A stretch of DNA of 36,277 bases, taken from the NCBI RefSeq assembly GCF_937926365.1, contig NZ_CALAOH010000030.1, positions 1 through 36,277 on the forward strand, written 5' to 3'. Positions within the stretch are counted from its first letter, which is position 1; the number at the start of each line of letters is the position of its first letter. Shown in pieces: positions 27,618-36,277 of the stretch. Origin of the DNA: an uncultured Azohydromonas sp. Lineage in GTDB: Bacteria; Pseudomonadota; Gammaproteobacteria; Burkholderiales; Burkholderiaceae_C. Position numbers and translations under genes: made by a program. The notes beneath the pieces were generated by a model. The model saw only the letters and a program-made list of their open reading frames with translations. It ran no database searches and had not been told where the DNA came from.

Positions 27618-29056
27618 GCACCGTTCATGTCCGCATCCCGATGCCGCTGCGCGGCTGCACCGGCGGCGCCGACGAGGTCGAAGTGCAGGCCGCCACCGTG
27701 GGCGAGGCGCTGCACGCGCTGGTCGGCCGGCACGCGAGCCTGTCGCCGCGGCTGCTGTCCCCCGAGGGCACGCTGCGGCCCTTCGTCAACGTCTTCGTCG
27801 GCGATCGCGACGTGCGCGCGCTGCGCGGGCTGGACACGCCGCTGTCCGAAGGCGACGTGCTGGCCGTGATTCCCGCGGTGGCCGGCGGCAGCGCCCAGGA
27901 GGTGCTGGCCGAGCTCAAGGCGCGCATCCCGGAGATCGCGCCGCGCGAGGCGCTGGCGCAGCAGGCGCGCGGCGCGCTGCTCGTGGACGTGCGTGAGCCC
28001 GACGAGATCGCGCAGGGCACGGCGCCCGGCGCGCTGCGGCTGGGGCGCAGCTTCCTGGAGCTGCGCATCGAGCGCGCGGCGCCGGACCCGCGCCAGCCGC
28101 TGATCCTCATGTGCGGCAGCGGCGCCCGCTCGCTGTTCGCCGCGGCCGACCTCGCGCGCCTAGGCTACGCGAGCGTGTGCTCGCTGGCGGGCGGCTTCAC
28201 GCGCTGGAAGGGTGAAGGTTTACCCGTGGAGGTGCCGCCGACGCTGGACGCGGCGGCGCGCGAGCGCTACTCGCGCCACCTGCTCATGCCCGAGGTCGGC
28301 GAAGCCGGGCAGGTGAAGCTGCAGGCGTCGAAGGTGCTGCTGGTAGGCGCCGGCGGCCTGGGCTCTCCGGCGGCCTACTACCTGGCCGCGGCCGGCGTGG
28401 GCACGCTGGGCATCGTGGACCACGACGTGGTGGACCGCAGCAACCTGCAGCGCCAGATCCTGCACAACGACGCGCGCGTGGGCACGTCCAAGGTCGCCTC
28501 GGCGCGGCAGACGCTGGAGGCGCTGAACCCGACGGTCAAGGTCGTGGGCCACGAGGAGCACCTGAGCAGCGCCAACGTCGAGCGCATCTTCGGCGGCTAC
28601 CAGCTGGTGGTGGACGGCTGCGACAACTTCGCCACCCGTTACCTGGTCAACGACGCCTGCGTCAGGCTGAAGCTGCCCAACGTGCACGGCTCGGTGTACC
28701 GCTTCGAGGGACAGGTGAGCGTGTTCTGGCCGGCGCGGCCGCAACGGCCCGGACCCTGCTACCGCTGCCTCTACCCCGAGCCGCCGCCGCCGGAGTACGC
28801 GCCCTCGTGCGCCGAGGCCGGTGTGCTGGGCGTGCTGCCGGGTGTGATCGGGCTGCTGCAGGCCACCGAGGCGCTGAAGATCCTGCTGGGCGTGGGCGAG
28901 CCGCTGGTGGGGCGGCTGCTGTACTTCGACGCGCTGCGCGCGAGCTTCTCCACGCTGCAGCTGCAGCGCGACCCGGACTGCCGCTACTGCGGCGAGGGCC
29001 GCGCCTTCCCGGGCTACGTGGACTACGAGCGCTTCTGCGCCAGCGCCGCCGCATGA
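27614..29056 (+). CDS. Fusion of ubiquitin-like (MoaD/ThiS/CysO) domain, rhodanese domain and E1-like adenylyltransferase
   Basis: 480 residues; the ATG at 27614 overlaps the JAMM stop (ATGA). Residues 1-92 are a MoaD/ThiS-like ubiquitin fold ending in VAGG (Gly91-Gly92), normally a free C-terminus but here followed directly by the next domain. Residues about 95-205 are a rhodanese domain with active-site Cys167 in CGSGAR. Residues about 215-480 are a ThiF/MoeB/MoeZ-type E1 with the ATP motif GAGGLGSP, the catalytic Cys399 in SCAEAGVLG, and CYRC...CRYC zinc ligands. It would adenylate a ubiquitin-like C-terminus and thiolate it through the rhodanese. Domain order carrier-sulfurtransferase-E1 in one chain is unusual; in mycobacteria CysO and MoeZ are separate. 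Confidence 0.92.
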   Translation: MSTVHVRIPMPLRGCTGGADEVEVQAATVGEALHALVGRHASLSPRLLSPEGTLRPFVNVFVGDRDVRALRGLDTPLSEGDVLAVIPAVAGGSAQEVLAELKARIPEIAPREALAQQARGALLVDVREPDEIAQGTAPGALRLGRSFLELRIERAAPDPRQPLILMCGSGARSLFAAADLARLGYASVCSLAGGFTRWKGEGLPVEVPPTLDAAARERYSRHLLMPEVGEAGQVKLQASKVLLVGAGGLGSPAAYYLAAAGVGTLGIVDHDVVDRSNLQRQILHNDARVGTSKVASARQTLEALNPTVKVVGHEEHLSSANVERIFGGYQLVVDGCDNFATRYLVNDACVRLKLPNVHGSVYRFEGQVSVFWPARPQRPGPCYRCLYPEPPPPEYAPSCAEAGVLGVLPGVIGLLQATEALKILLGVGEPLVGRLLYFDALRASFSTLQLQRDPDCRYCGEGRAFPGYVDYERFCASAAA

Positions 29057-29994
29057 ACGCCCCATCGCAACGGCCCGCCGCACAGGCGCTGCTGGCGCGC
29101 GTGGGCCACACGCCGCTGGTGGAACTGCGGCTGCCGGCGCTGGCGCGCAGCGGGACGCGGCTGTTCGCCAAGCTGGAGAGCGTGAACCCCGGCGGCTCGG
29201 TGAAGGACCGGCCCGTGGCACGCATGCTGGTGCAGGCGCTGGACGCCGGCCGCTTCGAGGGCGGGCGCCGGCTGCTCGACTCCTCCTCGGGCAATGCCGG
29301 CATCTCCTACGCGATGCTGGGCGCGGCGCTGGGCATCCCGGTGACGATCGTGGTGCCCGGCAACGCGAGCCGGGAGCGGCTGGACCGCATCGCCGCGCAC
29401 GGCGCCGAGCTGATCGTCACCGACCCGATCGAAGGCTACGACTTCGCGCTGCGCGAGGCGCGGCGCCTGGCGGCGGCGCAGCCCGAGCGCTACTGGCACT
29501 GCGACCAGTACGGCAACGCGGACAACTGGCGCGCGCATTACGAGGGCACGGGCGGCGAGATCCTGGAGCAGGTGCATGCGCTCACCGGCGGCGCGCCCGA
29601 CGCCTTCGTGGCCGGCGTGGGCACCGGGGGCACGCTGACCGGCGTCGGGCGGCGGCTGCGCGAGGCGAACCCGGGCGTGCACCTTGCGGCCGTCATCCCG
29701 GAGATCTTTCCGGGCATCGAGGGGCTCAAGCCGCTGGGCCACCCGGGCGACATCGTGCCCGCGATCCTGGACGAGTCGTTGATCAATGAACGACTGCCGG
29801 TGGCGCTGGAGGACGCCGTGGCGACATGCCGCGAACTGGCGCGGCAGGGGCTGTTCGTGGGGCCGTCCTCCGGCGCCTTCGTGCATGGGGCGCTGGCGTT
29901 GGCTGCGCGCGGGAGTTGGCGGACGGTCGTGACGGTGCTGTCGGATACGGGGGAGCGGTATACGTCTACGGGGATGTGGGAGAGGGACGGATAG
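29053..29994 (+). CDS. cysM: Cysteine synthase B family, PLP-dependent (CysM)
   Basis: 313 residues from the ATG at 29053, overlapping the upstream stop (ATGA). The PLP lysine is Lys51 in NPGGSVKDRP, with SSSGNAG and GTGGTLTGVGRRL as phosphate and substrate loops and GPSSGAF near the end. The family makes cysteine from O-acetylserine, or in mycobacteria from O-phosphoserine and CysO thiocarboxylate. The overlap with the ubiquitin-like/E1 fusion and JAMM genes makes the thiocarboxylate-dependent route the better guess. The acyl-acceptor preference cannot be decided from sequence here. Confidence 0.92.
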   Translation: MNAPSQRPAAQALLARVGHTPLVELRLPALARSGTRLFAKLESVNPGGSVKDRPVARMLVQALDAGRFEGGRRLLDSSSGNAGISYAMLGAALGIPVTIVVPGNASRERLDRIAAHGAELIVTDPIEGYDFALREARRLAAAQPERYWHCDQYGNADNWRAHYEGTGGEILEQVHALTGGAPDAFVAGVGTGGTLTGVGRRLREANPGVHLAAVIPEIFPGIEGLKPLGHPGDIVPAILDESLINERLPVALEDAVATCRELARQGLFVGPSSGAFVHGALALAARGSWRTVVTVLSDTGERYTSTGMWERDG

Positions 29995-30009
29995 CGGCGC
30001 TGGCGCCGC
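29994..30009. terminator. Terminator-like inverted repeat between convergent genes
   Basis: GCGGCGC at 29994-30000 and GCGCCGC at 30003-30009 form a perfect 7-base-arm repeat immediately after the cysM stop codon, within a 27-bp gap to the convergent metal-efflux operon end. The 2-base loop is tight and no T-tract exists. Confidence 0.35.
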
Positions 30010-30021
30010 CACCGATCCGCC

Positions 30022-30453
30022 TCAGTGACCGTGGTGCCCCGCAAACGGCTCGAACCGCGCCTGCGCCGCCGGCTGCCCGCCCACGCTCAAGGACACGATC
30101 GCCTTCATCCCGGGCTGCGGCACGTAGGCGCCGCTGCCCTTGAGCACGTTCTCGCCCGCGGGCTGCAACGCGATGGTGGTCTTCTGGCCGCCCGACAGCA
30201 GCGTGATGCTGCCGCTGGCGCCCTGCGTCGGCACCTTCGCACCGGCGTGGTCCGTGACGTACACGGCCACCGGCAGCGCGTCGCCCTTGGCGCCCGGCGC
30301 GGCCACGACCAGCTCGTAGTGGTGGATGCCCGCAGCGCGCAACTGCCCGCCGTTGGGCGCCTTCACCTTGTCCAGCGTGGCGTCGTCGTGCGCCAGGGCG
30401 GCACCGCCAACGCTCAGCATCAGGGCGGCGATCAGGGCATGGATGGTTCTCAT
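30022..30453 (-). CDS. Small periplasmic protein of the metal-efflux operon
   Basis: 143 residues from the ATG at 30453. A signal peptide is clear (MRTIHALIAALMLSVGGAALA-HDD). The mature protein is about 120 residues, begins HDDA and ends AGHHGH, so both ends carry histidines that could bind metal. The middle looks beta-rich (VAVYVTDHAGAKVPTQGASG, ITLLSGGQKTTIAL), in the style of small copper or metal chaperones, but I recognise no named family. It is the last gene of the RND operon, 41 bp after the pump gene, which suggests a periplasmic metal-binding role. Confidence 0.75.
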   Translation of the reverse strand: MRTIHALIAALMLSVGGAALAHDDATLDKVKAPNGGQLRAAGIHHYELVVAAPGAKGDALPVAVYVTDHAGAKVPTQGASGSITLLSGGQKTTIALQPAGENVLKGSGAYVPQPGMKAIVSLSVGGQPAAQARFEPFAGHHGH

Positions 30454-30494
30454 GGGGTTCTCCTTTCAGGGTTGGGAACAAGAAACGGTTGCGT

Positions 30495-33599
<3,105 letters not shown>

Positions 33600-33612
33600 C
33601 GATACGGCCCTT

Positions 33613-34797
33613 TCAGCGCACCTGCGACAGCAGCGCGGCGCCGGAAGTGACGACGCGCTCGCCCGGCTTCAGGCCCTCGCGCACGGCCACGCTGTCCGCG
33701 CCCAGCGGTTCACCGCGCACGCGGCGCGGCTCGAAGCGCTCGGGGTCGGCATGCACCCAGACGATGCTTTCGCCGGCGCCGTTGCGCGTGACGGCGCTGC
33801 CGGGCAGCGCCGCGCCGGGCGCCTCGCCGCGCGTGCGCACGGTGAGCTTCACCGGCTGGCCCACGGCCAGCGACGCGGCGCCTTCCAGCACGCGAAAGCG
33901 CATGGGCAACGCCTGCTCGCGCAGCAGCCGGCCGGCACCGGCGGGCTGGAGTTTCAGCGTCGTGCCACCGGCCTGGCCCTCGGCGGACACCACCTTGGCG
34001 GGCAGGCTCAGGTCGTAGGCCGGCGCCTCCACCGCCAGCCGGGTGGGATCGACCACTTCGAACAGCAGCGCCTTGGCGTCCACCACCTCGCCGGCAACCA
34101 CCTCGACGGCGCTGAGCACGCCGTCCACGGGCGCGGCGAGGGGTTGCGGCGCGTCCAGGCTGGCGGCCAGCGCGGCCTGGCGCTGTTTCAGCGCCCGCAG
34201 CTCGACGCGCGCGGATTCCATCTCCTTGGCCGGGACGGAGCCTTCGAGCTGCTCCAGGCGCGCGATGCGGCGCTCGGCCAGCGCCACCTGGGCGCCCAGC
34301 TCGGCCTGCTGCGCCAGGCGGTCGCCACGCTCCAGCGAGCTGGTGGCGGGTTTCAGCCAGGCGATGACCTCGCCCTTGCGCACCTTCTGGCCCAGCACCG
34401 GGAAGGCCTTGCCCGCGGGCACGACCGTGCCCGGCTGCGTGGCCTGGATGCGCCCGCCGCTGCCGGGCTCGACCACGACGCGGCCGTTGAGCTCCACGCC
34501 CGCGCTCAGCGGCGCGATGGCCACGGGCTGCGTGCGCACGGCCAGCAGGCGCTGTACGTGCTTGGGCATGAACAGCGAGCCGTCGGGCAGGCGCGCGGAG
34601 GCCTCCAGGCTGGCGGCGCCGGCCGGAGCGGCGCCGTCGGGGCGGGCGGCGGACGGGCCGGCGGCGGGAACTGCGGTCTCGGGTTGATCGTGGGAGTGGT
34701 CCTCGCCGCCGTGGGCGTGGGCGAGGGGGAGCGCGGTGGCGAGGGCCAGGAACAGGGTGATGAAGGAAAGGCGAGGCGTTATTGCAGGGCGAAGCAC
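33613..34797 (-). CDS. RND efflux periplasmic adaptor subunit (CzcB/CusB type)
   Basis: 394 residues from a GTG at 34797, with AAGGG nine bases upstream; the start yields a normal signal peptide (LRPAITPRLSFITLFLALATALPLAHA-HGG). The open frame continues far upstream through a MITE-like repeat, and that part is rejected. The mature N-terminus has a His-rich HGGEDHSHD segment. Then come a beta-barrel and lipoyl half (GRIQATQPGTVVPAG), a helical hairpin (about 155-205), the second lipoyl half (APVDGVLSAVEVVAGEVV) and a C-terminal barrel. It links the inner-membrane pump to the outer-membrane factor. The element at 34818-34966 ends only 20 bp before this start and may have replaced the original leader. 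Confidence 0.88.
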   Translation of the reverse strand: MLRPAITPRLSFITLFLALATALPLAHAHGGEDHSHDQPETAVPAAGPSAARPDGAAPAGAASLEASARLPDGSLFMPKHVQRLLAVRTQPVAIAPLSAGVELNGRVVVEPGSGGRIQATQPGTVVPAGKAFPVLGQKVRKGEVIAWLKPATSSLERGDRLAQQAELGAQVALAERRIARLEQLEGSVPAKEMESARVELRALKQRQAALAASLDAPQPLAAPVDGVLSAVEVVAGEVVDAKALLFEVVDPTRLAVEAPAYDLSLPAKVVSAEGQAGGTTLKLQPAGAGRLLREQALPMRFRVLEGAASLAVGQPVKLTVRTRGEAPGAALPGSAVTRNGAGESIVWVHADPERFEPRRVRGEPLGADSVAVREGLKPGERVVTSGAALLSQVR

Positions 34798-34817
34798 GGC
34801 TGGCAGCCCTTCTATTC

Positions 34818-34966
34818 CGTCATTCCCGCGAAGGCGGGAATCCAGGCGGCCCCACATCAGCCCGAAGCCTAGGTGCGGCGAACCAAACCCCAAGCCCCGG
34901 CGTTCAACCCGATCTGCTTGCGGCGGCTTGGGGGCCGCCTGGATTCCCGCCTTCGCGGGAATGACG
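34818..34966. mobile_element. MITE-like element with perfect 36-bp terminal inverted repeats made of dRS3-like units
   Basis: 34818-34853 and 34931-34966 are exact reverse complements over 36 bases, enclosing a 77-bp core with no gene. Each end contains ATTCCC-N8-GGGAAT, the pattern of the dRS3 repeat known in Neisseria and seen as REP-like units in other betaproteobacteria. No transposase is present, so it must be mobilised in trans. No target-site duplication is obvious at its borders. Confidence 0.8.
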
Positions 34967-35029
34967 AAGTAATTGGCGAGGCAACTCAGCTCTCGGCCAA
35001 CGTTCAGCCACTGTCCCTGGACAGCAGTC

Positions 35030-35048
35030 CGCCCTCGCGGGCATGACG
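35030..35048. repeat. Degenerate dRS3-like repeat fragment
   Basis: This 19-base stretch matches 34948-34966, the inner part of the right-hand repeat arm, at 17 of 19 positions (CGCCCTCGCGGGCATGACG). It looks like the decayed remains of an older copy next to the intact element. Confidence 0.45.
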
Positions 35049-35146
35049 GAACAGTGGGTGCAGCACCTCGGCTGACGGGATACGAGAGAACGCCATTGCC
35101 CCGTACAGAGCGGGCCTCTTGTCGATTCATAGCCATCGCTTCCTCC

Positions 35147-35719
35147 TCACCGCCGCGCCGGCAAGGCACGCCGACGCCGCAGCGCCGACACCCCCGCCAT
35201 CGCCACCGCCATACCCACCGCCCCGAGCGCCATCCAGCCCACCGGCCCGGCCCACGCGGCACGCGGCGAGGTTTCTCCCGCAACCACGGCAGCGCCCTGG
35301 CCAGCGCCCTCCGCCCGCGCCACCACCAGCGGCGCACCCAGCAGGTCCATGTCGCTGCCCGCCTGCACCGTGAAGGTCAGCGGATGCGAACCCGGCGCCG
35401 GAGCCTGATCCAGCTTCAGCTCGTACACGCCGGGCGAGACCTCGGCCGCCTGGCCGTTGGCGCCAGCGCCTTCCACCTCCACCACGGCGCCTTCCACCGG
35501 CGCGTTGGTGGGCGTGGCATCGAGCCACAGCAGCAGCCGGCCGCCGGGCTCCAGCACGCCGACCAGCTCGAACAGCTCCGAGTGCGCCGTGACGCGCGGC
35601 AGCAGCGGCCGGGCATTGACCACCGCCGGCGGGCCGTGATCCTCCCCTTCATGGGCGCGAACGGCTTCGGTCCACAGGCCCAGCAGCAGGGCCAGGGCAA
35701 AGACGAGATATCGGTTCAT
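35147..35719 (-). CDS. Membrane-anchored periplasmic accessory protein of the metal-efflux operon
   Basis: 190 residues from the ATG at 35719, which overlaps the stop of the outer-membrane factor gene (ATGA). A signal peptide (MNRYLVFALALLLGLWTEAVRA) exposes HEGEDHGPP, a possible metal-binding start. A beta-rich domain of about 110 residues follows (LFELVGVLEPGGRLLLWLDA and ELKLDQAPAPGSHPLTFTV). One C-terminal helix (WAGPVGWMALGAVGMAVAMAGV) then leads to a basic tail RRRRALPARR, so the domain faces the periplasm. I know no characterised member; position between outer-membrane factor and adaptor implies a role in metal efflux. Confidence 0.8.
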   Translation of the reverse strand: MNRYLVFALALLLGLWTEAVRAHEGEDHGPPAVVNARPLLPRVTAHSELFELVGVLEPGGRLLLWLDATPTNAPVEGAVVEVEGAGANGQAAEVSPGVYELKLDQAPAPGSHPLTFTVQAGSDMDLLGAPLVVARAEGAGQGAAVVAGETSPRAAWAGPVGWMALGAVGMAVAMAGVSALRRRRALPARR

Positions 35720-36277
35720 GGCAGCACTCCAAGGGCTTGCCGCAGGCGCGAGACGGCCGCGTGGCGCGCCACCTCCAGCCGGCGCTGGTCCGCCTGCGCG
35801 TCGAAGGCGGCGGCGCGAGCGCGCAGCAACGTGGGCAGGTCGCTCTCGCCCAAAGAAAAGGATTTATTCGTCAGCGCCAGCGTGTCGGCCGTGAGCGCGG
35901 CGCGACGCGCGGCCAGCGCGGCCTTGGCCTGCACCGTGTCGCGCTCGCGCTGCGCGGCGTCGATCTCCAGATCCAGTTGCGCCTGCAACTTCACCTCGCC
36001 CGCCTGGGCTTCGAGCAGCTCGGCGCGCACTTCGGCGCTGTCGCGCAGCCGCCTCGGCGCGGAGGACAGCGGCAGCGTCAGCCGCAGGCCGACGGCGTTG
36101 GCGTAGGTTTCGCTTGCATCGCCCCGCTCCCGCACCAGCCGCAGCGCGACCTCGGGCGTCTCGCGCGTGCTGCGCTCCACGAGTTGCAGCCGCGCCTGCG
36201 CCAGCCGCACCGCGGCGGCGGCAGCCGCCAAGCGCGGGTGCGTGGCCGGGCGCTCCTCCACGGCGACGGGCCCTTCG
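35716..36277 (-). CDS. TolC/CzcC-type outer-membrane factor, C-terminal half only
   Basis: The frame is open to the right edge, so only the last ~187 residues are seen and the start is outside the window. The sequence is long amphipathic helices with TolC-family features (HPRLAAAAAAVRLAQARL, LRLTLPLS, then RAALTADTLALTNKSFSLGESDLPTLLRAR, a typical late-helix segment, and LRQALGVLP at the end). It provides the outer-membrane channel for the RND pump and adaptor encoded downstream. The stop codon overlaps the next gene's ATG. A GTG at 36261 is in frame but is an internal Val codon, not a start. Confidence 0.88.
   Translation of the reverse strand, partial: EGPVAVEERPATHPRLAAAAAAVRLAQARLQLVERSTRETPEVALRLVRERGDASETYANAVGLRLTLPLSSAPRRLRDSAEVRAELLEAQAGEVKLQAQLDLEIDAAQRERDTVQAKAALAARRAALTADTLALTNKSFSLGESDLPTLLRARAAAFDAQADQRRLEVARHAAVSRLRQALGVLP

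Larger units (their letters stand above)
34798..35146. other. Gap inside the metal-efflux operon, occupied by a repeat element
   Basis: 349 bp in an otherwise tightly packed operon. It holds the 149-bp MITE-like element (34818-34966), a small inverted repeat CTGTCC-CT-GGACAG at 35011-35024 and a decayed repeat fragment at 35030-35048. No gene is supported. Confidence 0.6.

Noticed and set aside
34818..34966. Repeat pair as a possible CRISPR
   Set aside because: Only two units, in inverted rather than direct orientation, with one 77-bp core; no cas genes.
34798..35337. N-terminal extension of the RND adaptor to 574 residues
   Set aside because: The extension crosses the MITE-like repeat and the neighbouring gene on the same strand, and a normal signal peptide begins at the internal GTG.

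Overview
The window is about 70 % GC almost throughout and codes densely for PHB metabolism, PEP-CTERM sorting, CstA-type pyruvate uptake, c-di-GMP signalling, a JAMM/CysO-like/CysM sulfur operon and a heavy-metal RND pump. That mix, the codon use and a Neisseria-dRS3-like repeat point to a betaproteobacterium of the order Burkholderiales (Comamonadaceae or a Rubrivivax/Leptothrix/Caldimonas-type relative). This is inferred from content; no rRNA or tRNA gene is visible. Starts were chosen by ribosome-binding site and family length, so many are downstream of the longest ORF.

Left part (1-9.5 kb): a very long protein with two alpha/beta-hydrolase modules runs off the left edge and is divergent from an M48 metallopeptidase with a TPR-like tail. 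Next come cstA and its overlapping small partner (YbdD/YjiX family). Then a visibly AT-richer gene on the minus strand encodes a Cap12/PCTIR-type TIR domain fused to a degenerate CHAT (caspase-like) domain. This is the best candidate for an undescribed immune-type effector. A membrane-anchored alpha/beta hydrolase follows.

Middle (9.5-24.2 kb): a type-2 PHB depolymerase-family esterase and a phasin-like protein lie behind a CTGC-N3-GCAG palindrome resembling a PhaR operator. An exported EEP-fold protein with lost catalytic motifs and a PEP-CTERM HAF-repeat protein follow. Then come the first of two galactose/glyoxal-oxidase-type copper-radical lipoproteins, a ketopantoate-reductase-family protein, and a diguanylate cyclase with a THI5/NMT1-like periplasmic sensor. 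A Crp/Fnr regulator with nearby FNR-like and CRP-like palindromes, a DUF2892 membrane protein, an alpha/beta hydrolase and a hybrid histidine kinase complete this part.

Right part (24.2-36.3 kb): the second copper-radical oxidase is preceded by an upstream block shared with the first at nearly the same distance from the start. A 1-Cys peroxiredoxin follows. A three-gene overlapping operon encodes a JAMM protease, a ubiquitin-like/rhodanese/E1 fusion and cysteine synthase B, so a whole protein-thiocarboxylate sulfur-transfer pathway is packed in three genes. The end is a minus-strand heavy-metal efflux operon (outer-membrane factor cut by the right edge, small membrane protein, adaptor, RND pump, small His-ended periplasmic protein), interrupted before the adaptor gene by a MITE-like element with perfect 36-bp inverted ends. 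Most convergent gene pairs are separated by a GC-rich inverted repeat that could serve as a two-way terminator.
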